Below are positions 35,493-44,476 of a stretch of DNA of 64,000 bases, one piece after another. Position numbers and translations under genes: made by a program. Where the stretch lies: contig JAJPOQ010000058.1 in the NCBI GenBank assembly GCA_021232515.1, positions 37,670-101,669 of the forward strand, in the 5' to 3' direction. The notes beneath the pieces are model-generated. The model had not been told where the DNA came from, made no database searches, and worked only from the letters and a program-made list of their open reading frames with translations. This stretch comes from Lentisphaeraceae bacterium. GTDB taxonomy: Bacteria > Verrucomicrobiota > Lentisphaeria > Lentisphaerales > Lentisphaeraceae. The stretch's first letter is position 1; each line of letters opens with the position of its first letter.

Positions 35493-35679
35493 GAGAGTAG
35501 CAACTATGTACCTTATTTCAGGAGTTGTTTTTCTCATTGGCTTTTATGCTTTCACTAAGGTCTTCGCGGAAGAAGGGAAATCGAGAGACTATAATCAAGC
35601 ATTTACGATGCATGCTGTGATCATGGTATTTTTATTTATTGTTCCAGCTATTCCTTCAGCACTTTCAAAGAAGAAGTAA
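35479..35679 (+). CDS. Small two-helix membrane protein, unknown
   Basis: The 66-residue product has two hydrophobic segments (about 8-27 and 44-61) joined by a polar charged loop (KVFAEEGKSRDYNQAFTM). It begins 14 bp before the L,D-transpeptidase stop, in a different frame, behind an AGG-type site in the upstream coding region. Translational coupling suggests it works with the L,D-transpeptidase, perhaps as a small partner in the membrane; no family is recognised. Its stop is directly adjacent to the stop of the convergent TonB receptor gene. Confidence 0.6.
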   Translation: MNVLKRVATMYLISGVVFLIGFYAFTKVFAEEGKSRDYNQAFTMHAVIMVFLFIVPAIPSALSKKK

Positions 35680-37758
35680 CTAGAACTTATATTCTAGGCT
35701 GAGAGTGAAGGCTTCAGCTTCTTTTCGATAGATTTCCATGCCATTGTGGTTCCTCTTGTTGTAGTCATCGTTTATCCAACCGAGGATATTTATGGCTTGT
35801 GCTCTAATCGTCGTTTTATCATTTAGTTTATATGTCGCTCCCAGATTTACATAGATGCTTTCTTTAAAAGCGGCAGTACCACCGTCTGAACCTGGGCTAG
35901 ATGAGTTGTTTAAGTGAACGGCACTTTCAGCACCGTCATAGCCCCAGTTTGCGACTAAGGAACTATTCACACTGAGTTTATTGTTGATTTTATACTTAGC
36001 GTAAATTTTGAACTGATGAGTTGCCCAGTTGATATAGTCACTACTGCCACCATAGGGTTCCGGGCTAAAAAAGTTTGAGTTATTTTTATCTTCAAGCTTT
36101 AAGTTGAGTAGGTCAGTATATGAATAAGAAGCTATAACATTCCAATCTTCATTTTTGTAATTCCATGAAAGCTCGAAGCCAGCAGACTCTAAACGACCAA
36201 TTTCTTCAGATGCATAAGAGTTGTTTAAGTTTTCTAGATCACTTATGAAGTAGTAAGTACTAAGGTCGATAGTTTGGTTATTGGTTAATTGCCTTTCATA
36301 AATAACTTCAAAGCTATCTAGCTTCTCATTTACTGGACTTGTATTGTCACTAGCTAAACGGCGAAGTTCAGACTCCGCTGGCCTTCGGACTGACCGGTTG
36401 TAGAGGAACTTTAGAGTATCGAGTTCTGTGACAAAATAAGTTAAACCAATTTTAGGAGAAAAAATAACGTCAGTATCAGAGTGTTCATCAAGGCGGCCAC
36501 CTAAAAACAAGATTTTGTCTGAGCTTATTGTATACTGGTACTCACCATAAAGTGCTGCGGCCCAACTGTACCACTTTTTTGTATCTGGGTATCCACTGAC
36601 AGAAGGGGACTCATCAGCAAGTAAACTCTCCATGCCTAGTATGTAGCGGGTGTACTCTAGACCGAGTGCAAAAGAATGGTCTTTAGCCGGATTCCAAAAA
36701 ACTTCGCCTTTAGTTTGATAGTAATCGATTCGTGAAGATCTTAAGTAGTCACCGTCCGTTGTAAATGAAGGAAGGCTTAAAGCGAGGTCATCCATGGTGT
36801 AACTCGTTGAAAATTTCGCTCTAGTGTCTTTGTTTATTTCTAATAAGTACTCACCAACCCAATTAAACTGTTGAGTCCCAGCTTCATGAACTTCAGTACC
36901 TCCTAAGAGATTAATCGTACTGGAAAGGTTATTTCCCTGAGAGCCTGCTCTTATATATCTCATCCAAGTTTTAAAGTTTCCAAGTTCGAACTCTAAGTGA
37001 ACTTTATATCTTGCTCCATCTTCAAACGAGTCATTTGCTTGGTCTGCACCTGAGTAAGCTTTATCTCCCTGTATTCCGACGCCAGGATAAGACTTCAAAG
37101 AAAAATAGGGGCTTTGGTTGTGGTCTGAACCGTCATAGTCGTCTATCCCTGCATAGAGAAACATATTTACTTTTTCATTGAATTGGTGACCAATTCTAAA
37201 TTCAAAACTTGAGAACTCTTCTCCAAATCCTTTTTTGATAGTAACATCAGAGTTATTTCCAAAAGTGGCCGGAGAGAAAGTTTTTATACTAATGATTCCA
37301 GAGATAGCACCAGGGCCAAGTTTGGCCGCACCAGGGCCACGAATAACCTCAATACTGTAGATATCTCCCATAAGAGAGATGTATTGCTCGGAGATGTTTG
37401 TACTGGTTCGTGGAGATGTTATGACTTTGCCATTTACAAGAATTAGATATTTCCTTTTTGAGACTAAACCTCGAAATCCGTCGATACCTCCAGTAAAGGA
37501 GAAAAGCTGGCTTTGGTATGAAGGGACATATATCTCAAGGACTTCAGAAAGGTTTCTTGCTCCTGAGTCTTTAATCATGTCTTGAGTAATATATGTGGAA
37601 CTAACAGGTTGTTTTTTTATGCTTGTTGGAATGAGGGATGCAGAGTTCGAGATCCTTACTTTCATAAGATCTTCAAGGTCCATATCAAATTTGAGCTCTT
37701 CTTCGGCCCTACTTGATAAGACTATAAAAAATAAACTAAATATTAGAAACAATCGCAT
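35680..37758 (-). CDS. TonB-dependent outer-membrane receptor
   Basis: The 692-residue protein has a signal peptide (ending near SRA-EEE), the plug domain (about 50-180: QPVSSTYITQDMIKDSGARNLSEVLEIYVPSYQSQ, IEVIRGPGAAKLGPGAISGIISIKT), and a beta-barrel of about 500 residues ending in FTLSLEYKF with an aromatic last residue. LEDLMKVRI before the plug is the usual linker of this class. It imports a substrate across the outer membrane, driven by TonB. It faces a PAS-AraC gene divergently across about 190 bp, so that regulator probably controls it; the ligand is unknown. Confidence 0.94.
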   Translation of the reverse strand: MRLFLIFSLFFIVLSSRAEEELKFDMDLEDLMKVRISNSASLIPTSIKKQPVSSTYITQDMIKDSGARNLSEVLEIYVPSYQSQLFSFTGGIDGFRGLVSKRKYLILVNGKVITSPRTSTNISEQYISLMGDIYSIEVIRGPGAAKLGPGAISGIISIKTFSPATFGNNSDVTIKKGFGEEFSSFEFRIGHQFNEKVNMFLYAGIDDYDGSDHNQSPYFSLKSYPGVGIQGDKAYSGADQANDSFEDGARYKVHLEFELGNFKTWMRYIRAGSQGNNLSSTINLLGGTEVHEAGTQQFNWVGEYLLEINKDTRAKFSTSYTMDDLALSLPSFTTDGDYLRSSRIDYYQTKGEVFWNPAKDHSFALGLEYTRYILGMESLLADESPSVSGYPDTKKWYSWAAALYGEYQYTISSDKILFLGGRLDEHSDTDVIFSPKIGLTYFVTELDTLKFLYNRSVRRPAESELRRLASDNTSPVNEKLDSFEVIYERQLTNNQTIDLSTYYFISDLENLNNSYASEEIGRLESAGFELSWNYKNEDWNVIASYSYTDLLNLKLEDKNNSNFFSPEPYGGSSDYINWATHQFKIYAKYKINNKLSVNSSLVANWGYDGAESAVHLNNSSSPGSDGGTAAFKESIYVNLGATYKLNDKTTIRAQAINILGWINDDYNKRNHNGMEIYRKEAEAFTLSLEYKF

Positions 37759-37950
37759 GAAACAACTCTAAAAACCCATTTGTAACAACAATTATATGAG
37801 AAATGTTTTAGCTTTAAAAGACTTACATAGGTTTTTAGTTAAGGCGTAGGGCGGATATGCCGGTTGAAGCTAAAGTTTCCAAAAAGAGATAGTCTCAGTT
37901 TGGATTATTTGCGCAACTAGGTTTATTAATAAGCAACCACAAGGACTAAG

Positions 37951-38685
37951 ATGAAGAATAACTGGCAGCAAGAGTTTTATGAGGAGTTAGCGGACCCAGG
38001 TCAATTGACTGCTCTGTTTGATTGTATGTCAGATGTTTATTTCTATGCGAAAAATATTCATTCGAAGTTCGTTATGGCGAATGCTTCCATCCTAAAACTT
38101 TGGGGCGTAGAAGACCTCCAGTCGTTCATTGGTAAAACAGACTACGACTACTTTGATAAATCTCTGGCAGACTTATATGTCAGTGAAGACGCCAAAGTAT
38201 TGGGCGGAGAAACGATTATAAACCGTCGTTGGATGGTCCCTGATAACGACGGTCAAATGAACTGGTACCTATCGACTAAACTTCCTTTGAAAGATAAAAC
38301 CGGTAAGATAATTGGCCTTTGTGGGTTGTTGCGAGACTTAAACAAGTCAGGTAAAGAGTTTAAACCTTTTTATGACTTGTCAGAAGTTATCGACTACATC
38401 GGCAAGAACTTTCGCCAACAGATAAAAGTAAAAACCCTTGCAGATATACTCGGTCTATCTGTGAGTCAATTGGACCGAAAGTTTAAAGACTTTACAGGAG
38501 TCTCACCAAGTACTTACATCATCAAGGTTCGTTTAGCTGCAGTAGCAAGTGCACTTTTAAATACAGACAAGACTATAAGTCAGTTAGCCTTTGATAATGG
38601 CTTTTATGACCACAGTCAGTTGTCCCGTTTATTTAAGTCGCACTATAAAGTATCGCCAACTCAGTATCGCAAGAAAAGAAACTAG
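37951..38685 (+). CDS. PAS-domain AraC family transcriptional regulator
   Basis: The 244-residue protein has an N-terminal PAS fold (about 20-125: ALFDCMSDVYFYAKNIHSKFVMANASILKLWG, FIGKTDYDYFDKSLADLY, INRRWMVPDNDGQMNWYLSTKLPLKDKTGKIIGLCGLLRD) and an AraC-type double HTH (about 145-242: VKTLADILGLSVSQLDRKFKDFTGVSPSTYIIKVRL, ISQLAFDNGFYDHSQLSRLFKSHYKVSPTQY). PAS in place of a cupin is uncommon for AraC regulators. It has a paralogue at 58251-58991 with the same order and length. It is divergent from the TonB receptor gene and stops exactly where the convergent methyltransferase gene ends. Confidence 0.95.
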   Translation: MKNNWQQEFYEELADPGQLTALFDCMSDVYFYAKNIHSKFVMANASILKLWGVEDLQSFIGKTDYDYFDKSLADLYVSEDAKVLGGETIINRRWMVPDNDGQMNWYLSTKLPLKDKTGKIIGLCGLLRDLNKSGKEFKPFYDLSEVIDYIGKNFRQQIKVKTLADILGLSVSQLDRKFKDFTGVSPSTYIIKVRLAAVASALLNTDKTISQLAFDNGFYDHSQLSRLFKSHYKVSPTQYRKKRN

Positions 38686-39891
38686 TTACTTGCTTTCCAG
38701 TAAAACCATAGTTTCAAGATTTGGGGTTCCTGCAAACATATCGATAGGTTGGATCGTTTTGACTATATAGTTACTCTTTTGCCATTGTTTTATCTCACGA
38801 GGAATCTCATCTGTACCACAGAAGATGTGAAGAACGCGTTTAGGCTTTCTATTTGCAATTTGTGGAATAACTCCAGCTTCGCAACCTTTTCGAGGTGGAT
38901 CTAAAATGACAAGTTCTTTTTGAGTTTCAGGCTCAAACTTATCTCGAATAGTCCCAGCAGTTATATTTTCAGAGTAAAAACGAGTACTCTGACTAGTCTT
39001 CAATCGCTTAGTTATTTCTCTAGCTGAGTTTATGGCATCTGCACTTAACTCATAGCCAGTTACCTTTTTACAGAATGAACCGACAGTATGACTAAATAAT
39101 CCATAACCACAGTATAAGTCGAGCAAGTGATCTTGAGATTTTGGATTTAACATTGCTTTTGCCAAGTCGATCATTTCAGGAACCATCGATTCATTTACCT
39201 GAGAAAATCCAGTAGGGCTGTAGCGCATGAGCGTGTCATTTACTTTTAAACCCAAAGTTCTTGGACCAAAGAGATGCTTTATCTGTAAGTCTCTTGGAGG
39301 CCTATCAGCTTCTAGGTAATACTCAGACTGACTTGGGTCGAAGTAAAGCATAGCTCCTTCGACAAGCTTTTCTTTTTGAAGAAGTTCTGAAAGTTGTTTC
39401 GCTTTTCGAACAACTTTTGCATCCATTTTAAAGATATTTAAAATGAGGAACTGTCTTTCATAGCTACCGCGGATGATGACCCAGTTTAACGCTTTAGAAA
39501 GTGCACTGTAACTTTTTTCAGTAAAGATCTTGATCAAGAATTTATAGATGTCTAGGTGCGTTTCAGGTTCCAGAGCAGATTCTGCAACAGTTCCAGCTTT
39601 TGGTTCATTCGTAAAACCAAAGCTCAAGCCATTTGAGCTATTGAAGACTCTTCTTTTAGTTGTCGTTCTGTAGTGCCTTGGTTTAGGCGATTGAATCAAC
39701 GCAGAAGCTTCTATATCAACATCGTTTACTTTGAGGAAGTTCGCAAAAGCTTTGTTTTTTAACTCACACTCTTGAGCATAGTCTAGCGATGCTAAAGGCT
39801 CAGGTGAATTATCATCTAATGTGAAAGATGCCATTTTTTTGAGACAACTCTCAAAAGAAGTCGTTCTTTGCGGTGACTTATTTTTTGACAT
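38686..39891 (-). CDS. Class I RNA (uracil-5) methyltransferase, TrmA/RlmD-like
   Basis: The 401-residue protein has a C-terminal SAM-dependent methyltransferase core: LLDLYCGYGLFSHTVGSFCKKVTGYELS (motif I), ILDPPRKGCEAGVIPQI with DPPRKG, and HIFCGTDEIP, where the Cys fills the catalytic position of the usual SCNP. No TRAM domain or iron-sulfur cysteine cluster is seen at the N-terminus, unlike RlmD. The N-terminal 140 residues contain KHYRTTTKRR, a basic RNA-binding type region. It should methylate uridine C5 in rRNA or tRNA; the site is unknown. The 3' end abuts the PAS-AraC gene at 38685/38686. Confidence 0.85.
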   Translation of the reverse strand: MSKNKSPQRTTSFESCLKKMASFTLDDNSPEPLASLDYAQECELKNKAFANFLKVNDVDIEASALIQSPKPRHYRTTTKRRVFNSSNGLSFGFTNEPKAGTVAESALEPETHLDIYKFLIKIFTEKSYSALSKALNWVIIRGSYERQFLILNIFKMDAKVVRKAKQLSELLQKEKLVEGAMLYFDPSQSEYYLEADRPPRDLQIKHLFGPRTLGLKVNDTLMRYSPTGFSQVNESMVPEMIDLAKAMLNPKSQDHLLDLYCGYGLFSHTVGSFCKKVTGYELSADAINSAREITKRLKTSQSTRFYSENITAGTIRDKFEPETQKELVILDPPRKGCEAGVIPQIANRKPKRVLHIFCGTDEIPREIKQWQKSNYIVKTIQPIDMFAGTPNLETMVLLESK

Positions 39892-40021
39892 CTTAACTCC
39901 AGTACGATGATTTCTATTCTTATAAATATGGCGGCAATGTATACTAAGAGTTTAAGATATCAAATTTTTAGTAAAATAAGAAATTAAATGATTGTTAAGA
40001 GCTTAAAGGAATGGTCATTTT

Positions 40022-40777
40022 TTAGCTTAGGAATCTTCTAAAGACCTTATCTATAGAATTCTTGTCATTGGTCTCATTTGGCTTGATTTTCTTGATCGAA
40101 AGTTTCTTTATTTCTTTCTTTACGTATTGGCGTAAATCTTCGTAGTTTATGCAGTTATCCTTCTCTGTAAGATCTTTTTTCTCTTCAATCAATTGTCGGA
40201 CACGTGCCGCTAATTCAGGAGAAATGAGTTCGTCGATCAGCATTTTTTGAAATGTCACAGGGGGCATAGTGCGGAACTTTAAGACCCAACGACAAGCTAG
40301 AAGAGGACGTAAAGCGTAGAAGATCTTTTTAACATTAAAGGTTTCTTCTTTGAGATGCTTGGACCATGTTGAACGTGCTGTACCTAAGTAGTGTCCTAAG
40401 GCTTTAGATGGACAAAAGACTTTTTCTTGGAGTTCTTTAAGTGTCTTTGAGAATTCTTCTTTTTCGTAGTAAACAATTGGCGAGTTGATCCACTCTGCAA
40501 TCGACATATTATTATTACTTAAGAGGCGTAGAGCTTTTTTAAGATCCCATCCATTTAAGTCGAGAAGGTCATCTATTGGGTAGTCTTTGGTGTCTTTAAA
40601 GTCAAAGACAGTTAAGTAGCTCTCCTGTGGTTGGGCATAGATGAATCGCACATCAAAATCTGAATCTTTTGATTCAAATCCCCAAGCACGGCTTCCACTT
40701 TCACAGGTATAAAGAACTTTAAATCCTTCAGCTTCTAACTTTTGTATCTCTAGCTGTATTCGTTCAGTCATTTCCAT
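40022..40777 (-). CDS. RlaP-like nucleotidyltransferase (copy 1, Pol-beta fold)
   Basis: The 251-residue protein has the Pol-beta-type nucleotidyltransferase core ESGSRAWGFESKDSDFDVRFIY (residues 26-47; Gly-Ser and two acidic residues at 40 and 42), FDFKDTKDYPIDDLLDLNGWDLKKALRLL, and a helical C-terminus. This matches the RlaP family (PF10127, YcgL-like), named for its link with RNA ligase in predicted RNA repair. It is the second gene of a pair, 5 bp after the copy at 40783-41859. No RNA ligase lies in the window. Cytoplasmic. The specific nucleotide and RNA are unknown. Confidence 0.82.
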   Translation of the reverse strand: MEMTERIQLEIQKLEAEGFKVLYTCESGSRAWGFESKDSDFDVRFIYAQPQESYLTVFDFKDTKDYPIDDLLDLNGWDLKKALRLLSNNNMSIAEWINSPIVYYEKEEFSKTLKELQEKVFCPSKALGHYLGTARSTWSKHLKEETFNVKKIFYALRPLLACRWVLKFRTMPPVTFQKMLIDELISPELAARVRQLIEEKKDLTEKDNCINYEDLRQYVKKEIKKLSIKKIKPNETNDKNSIDKVFRRFLS

Positions 40778-40782
40778 AAATC

Positions 40783-41859
40783 TTAAGTCCTACTTTTCCA
40801 ACAACTCAGCATGTCTAAATGAAGTTGGTCAATTTTTTGAATATTTGCTTTTTCTGGAATTTTCGAAACTGTTTCCAAAGCTCTCATCTTGCTGGCAAGT
40901 TCTTCAGCTGTTTGTAAAAGCTCATTATATTTGAACTTACCAGATCTAACATCTAAAAGATATTGGCGTTTGGTCCCTTCAAATTTTACGAGAGGTTCTG
41001 AGTTTTCGAGTATATGGATCCCAGAGTATAGAAGTCTTATCGTGTGCATCATGTTCTTAGCATCGTAGTCTAGTTCGCCAGACTCTTGCTGTAGCCACCT
41101 TTTTTCATTTCTATTCTCCATCCATTGCCAATAGTTTTTATGATCTTTTATGACCCGCTTATAAGCTTCCTCGTTGAAAGTGAGAAGTCCCCAAAATTTT
41201 TCTTTTTCATCTGTTTTGCTGATGCTTTGACATTTTATTTGACCATCCTTGGAAAATACTCCTTTGGCATCTTTACCCAAAGCATAGAGTCTGTAAACAT
41301 TTTTATGGTGCTCCAAAGAAGAGGCTTCAAAGTTAGTTAGGTCTATACCTGCCTTGGCAAGGGCTAATGGCCGAAAGCCACTGTCGCTTTTTAACGGCGT
41401 GACCCAACAAAAGTCAGTTTGTTTTGGGGCTTCTTTAGCTTGTGGGTTGTTGATCCATTTATTGCGACCCTTGGCCTTTTTTATTTGAGCTTCAGCATAA
41501 CTCAAGTGAGGAGCGATACACTGTTTTGAAATAAACAGGCCTTTATTCTGAAAGAGTATATCCATCTCTGGAGTTTTGACTTCATGAAGAGCAGAGTCGG
41601 TATAGAGCATTTCAATTATATTTGGGTTGGTGCTTCCTGCAAGTTCGAGGAATCTCCTCAAGGCATAATATGAGATGTCATTATTAGAATCATTTATCTG
41701 TTCTTGAGGTCCATTGAGCGACAGGTACTCCTCGGAAGGAATGATAAATATACCTTTATAGTCTCTATCACTGCCTTCGATATTTAGATTATAAGAATGA
41801 CTACCACTTAAAGTTTTGAAAATTAGCTTTTGAGAGTTTTCTAATTCTAGAGTAGTCAA
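40783..41859 (-). CDS. RlaP-like nucleotidyltransferase (copy 2, divergent paralogue)
   Basis: The 358-residue protein is in the same superfamily: TLSGSHSYNLNIEGSDRDYKGIFIIP (residues 16-41) carries the Gly-Ser and the acidic pair Asp31/Asp33. It differs from the downstream copy in length, in the sequence after the core and in a longer C-terminal helical region (HTIRLLYSGIHILENSEPL, RSGKFKYNELLQTAEELASKMR). HTIRLL-Y-G resembles the RlaP C-terminal region. It is transcribed first, and the next gene starts 5 bp after its stop. Two divergent copies next to each other suggest two different substrates, or a heteromeric enzyme. Upstream DNA leads into the fossil IS element. Confidence 0.78.
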   Translation of the reverse strand: MTTLELENSQKLIFKTLSGSHSYNLNIEGSDRDYKGIFIIPSEEYLSLNGPQEQINDSNNDISYYALRRFLELAGSTNPNIIEMLYTDSALHEVKTPEMDILFQNKGLFISKQCIAPHLSYAEAQIKKAKGRNKWINNPQAKEAPKQTDFCWVTPLKSDSGFRPLALAKAGIDLTNFEASSLEHHKNVYRLYALGKDAKGVFSKDGQIKCQSISKTDEKEKFWGLLTFNEEAYKRVIKDHKNYWQWMENRNEKRWLQQESGELDYDAKNMMHTIRLLYSGIHILENSEPLVKFEGTKRQYLLDVRSGKFKYNELLQTAEELASKMRALETVSKIPEKANIQKIDQLHLDMLSCWKSRT

Positions 41860-42011
41860 TTAATGGCTCTTGAGGGTTATACATTTATAATGTTAGTATA
41901 TCCTCTTCGAAATTATGTTCTAGCCTATTAATACCAACATTTAGTTGATTGTAAGTTTTATCATTGATTATTCATAAACCATAATAAAATATAATATTTC
42001 TAATTTATTGT

Positions 42012-42024
42012 TGAATCCGTGAAA
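42012..42024. repeat. Left terminal inverted repeat of the IS remnant
   Basis: TGAATCCGTGAAA; its exact complement recurs at 43285-43297, about 1.29 kb away and flanking the broken transposase. Confidence 0.8.
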
Positions 42025-42113
42025 GATTAGATTCTATAGGGTAGAAACAAAGAAAACCTGTTGGCTAACAGTCGTTTGTGTTACCACACAAAAACGATCC
42101 AACAGATTCATAT

Positions 42114-43243
42114 ATGATTAATGCATTTAAAATTGATACGGGCAATAACTCTCTGCATAGTAATTTGAATGAATCTTTTCAAAGTACGCGTCGTTTAAGC
42201 CTTCAGTATAATGGTGTTGATATTTGAAAGCCTCAGATTGGTCTCTTAAGCCAAGCTCGCGAAAAATTTACGGAAAGCAGTCTATTTCGCGGCAATCAAG
42301 TTTTTTAAAATCCATTAATCTTAAAGGTGTTCCCTCAGAAGAAAGGCTACATCAACGCTTGGATAAAACACCTCAAAGTCTAACAGCCTTTTAGAATAAG
42401 CAAATAATCAGTTATTGAAGACCCGCAAATTTGGCCTGATAAACACTACTTTATTATTAAGCGTAATTTGAGGAAAGAACGTCCAGAGCAATGGCTTGTT
42501 CTTGCTAGGCGTAGCGGTCGTCAAATAGAGTCAGGGGATGGAGGAAGTGTCTACATCAGTGAATTACATCATAAATTTCTAGGCCATAATGGTAATCGTT
42601 CTGTGGTGCCAATTAGCTATAAAGTAACGTAGCAATTAACAGATATTGATGGGCAACCAATTGTTGATACCCAAATCTGAAGTTTCTACCTCTTGGACAA
42701 ACCTTCCCCTCGAGGCTCAGGATATAATTACACTTTATCAAGATTACGGTACGAGTTAGTAGTTTCATCGTGAACTTAAAAAGCGTTATGAATGTTGAGC
42801 TTCTGCCTTCAGCTAAATTCAAAACGAATATGGTTTATCTTCCTTACGCTATGCTGGCATTCAAACTTTTCCGAATAATAGGTCAATTATTTATCGATAA
42901 TGAACATTTAGTACCAGTAAAAATCAATGGAAAACGAAGACGATTATGGACTGTTATATGTGATCTCATCTAACTAGCATGTAAGCATGTTAAGCACTTG
43001 AAAATAATACTTAAAAATTTGGTGGGAACTCTTCATAGTTTAAGGTTTTTAAGAGAATCTCTCTAAATATTAAAACTCTAAGGGTATTGATTTGACATTT
43101 ACTATCAATGTTGAAGTGCAGACCTGCATAGGTTTGGTAAATATATGCGTAAATCAATGAACTTTTTATCAGAAATCATAAAGCAATCATTAATAGGCAA
43201 AAAACCTAAGTCGAATACAAAGTGGTAACAGAAATGGCTGTAA
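42114..43243 (+). pseudogene. Broken IS1380-type transposase
   Basis: A start ATG at 42114 opens a frame that stops after about 40 codons. Further pieces continue in other frames: PSEERLHQRLDKTPQSL near 42330, a longer piece over 42430-42630 (KERPEQWLVLARR), then the C-terminal part from 42789 (MNVELLPSAKFKTN) onward to a last frame that ends near QKWL before a TAA at 43241. Several stops (for example TAGTAG near 42755), frameshifts and a probable internal loss compared with the usual 420-450 residues make it non-functional. Exact boundaries of individual pieces are approximate. Confidence 0.75.
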
Positions 43244-43284
43244 AATGAGGCCCTTTTTGTCAGCCTTTGCTTACACTTAAAAAG

Positions 43285-43297
43285 TTTCACGGATTCA
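43285..43297. repeat. Right terminal inverted repeat of the IS remnant
   Basis: TTTCACGGATTCA, the exact complement of the left repeat. The pair marks the IS boundaries; no matching direct repeat was found immediately outside. Confidence 0.8.
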
Positions 43298-43477
43298 GGA
43301 GATGGGGTCTATTAAACCTAAATATTCAAAGAATTATTAACTTACCTGTCACACATAGAGTTTTTGATGGTTAAATATTAATGAATGTAGTGGAAATTTT
43401 TTAAGGAAATTTTCATTTGGGCAAAAAATGCATTAGTTGTAAGCAGTGATTGAAACGGGTTTTTCGGGATAAATAGG

Positions 43478-44368
43478 ATGTACAGTTTAAGAAATGAAAA
43501 CATAATTGCCGGTAGGTACCATCTACATGAGCACGTCGCATCGGATATATATGGCGACATATATGAAGCTACGGATATGTTGCGTAAAGCTCCTGTACAC
43601 CTGCGATTCTTCAATGATGTTTGGGCAAACTATGTAAGCTCTCCAGAAGAGTTACTGCAAACTAAAGACTCTATTTCAGATATACTCCAACCTTATCACC
43701 TTAAGATTAAAGATTGGCAAATTGGCAATCAGCATACTTTTGTAATGTACCCATATTCAAAATTAAACTCATTGGAAAGTTTACTGGACGAAGAAGAGGG
43801 AAAACTTGAGTTGGCCGACGCAGTCTTTATTTGCTTAGAGTTATGTAGAGGTTTGGAGAAGTCTTACTACGAGTTTGGTCTTCCTCATTTAGCTTTAGGT
43901 CCTAAAAATGTTTTTGTGACAGGTGACGGCCGTATAAAGTTTCAGGATTATGGGGTTTCTGCCTACATTCAAAAAGAGCATTTTTACAGCCAGGTTAGAA
44001 GTCTCCATGAGTACTTAGTTCCAGAAGCTTTCTTTCAATGGAAGATCGAAGACATTAGAAGTGACTTTTATATACTGTCTTGTTTATTATATAGAATGAT
44101 AACGGGCCGTAACCCACAAACAAATTTCTCTCCAGTTAGACCTGCTGACTTTGAATTGTTCTTTTCAATTCCTGAACGCAGGAGCTTAGGAAGCAAGTTT
44201 TTAAGGATCTTTGAGTTGATGTCAGCTCCTAATCCAGAAGACCGCTTCTCTTCCCACGATGCTTTGATTAGTGCCTTGTCATCTTATCTGGATTCAAATA
44301 ACGGTTCTAGAAATAGACGTTTGACGACTTTTGAGAATATGGATTTAGATTTTAGTAATCTTGTTTGA
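43478..44368 (+). CDS. Predicted protein pseudokinase (Ser/Thr kinase fold)
   Basis: The 296-residue protein has a full kinase-like layout: a loop HVASDIYGDIYEA (20-31), VHLRFF (40-45), HLALGPKNVFV (137-147), QDYGVS (156-161), VPEAFFQWKI near APE, and SDFYILSCLLYRMITGRNP (196-213) matching the alpha-F region. Every catalytic signature is altered: the ATP-lysine position is Arg43, the HRDLKPxN loop reads HLALGPKN (Asp missing, Asn kept), and DFG reads DYG. It should therefore bind ligand or partners rather than phosphorylate. No membrane segment is seen. It starts 181 bp right of the IS end; the helix-rich gene at 44477 follows. Confidence 0.85.
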   Translation: MYSLRNENIIAGRYHLHEHVASDIYGDIYEATDMLRKAPVHLRFFNDVWANYVSSPEELLQTKDSISDILQPYHLKIKDWQIGNQHTFVMYPYSKLNSLESLLDEEEGKLELADAVFICLELCRGLEKSYYEFGLPHLALGPKNVFVTGDGRIKFQDYGVSAYIQKEHFYSQVRSLHEYLVPEAFFQWKIEDIRSDFYILSCLLYRMITGRNPQTNFSPVRPADFELFFSIPERRSLGSKFLRIFELMSAPNPEDRFSSHDALISALSSYLDSNNGSRNRRLTTFENMDLDFSNLV

Positions 44369-44476
44369 TGTCTGCTCTGTTAATTCTTTAACTGTTTAAT
44401 AATTAACATCTTATATTATTATAGTCATTCTCGATTTATGTTTACTTAAAGGTTGGAAACATAAAGGAGGCAGATT

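Larger units (their letters stand above)
42012..43297 (+). mobile_element. Degenerate IS1380-family insertion sequence
   Basis: A stretch of about 1.29 kb bounded by a perfect 13-bp inverted repeat (TGAATCCGTGAAA at 42012-42024 and its complement at 43285-43297). Between the ends lies a broken transposase reading in the same direction as the right-hand genes. Pieces match the IS1380 transposase: YFIIKRNLRKERPEQWLVLARR, ISELHHKFLG..NRSVVPISYKVT, and C-terminal VELLPSAKFKTN...LPYAMLAFKLFRIIGQ. There is no clear target-site duplication at the ends. It lies between the RlaP pair and the pseudokinase gene. It is inactive. Confidence 0.8.

Noticed and set aside
42613..43614. Several 60-80 residue frames on both strands around the IS remnant
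   Set aside because: They lie within or antisense to the broken transposase and flank; only the frame at 42770-42973 carries real transposase residues, and that is counted in the pseudogene.
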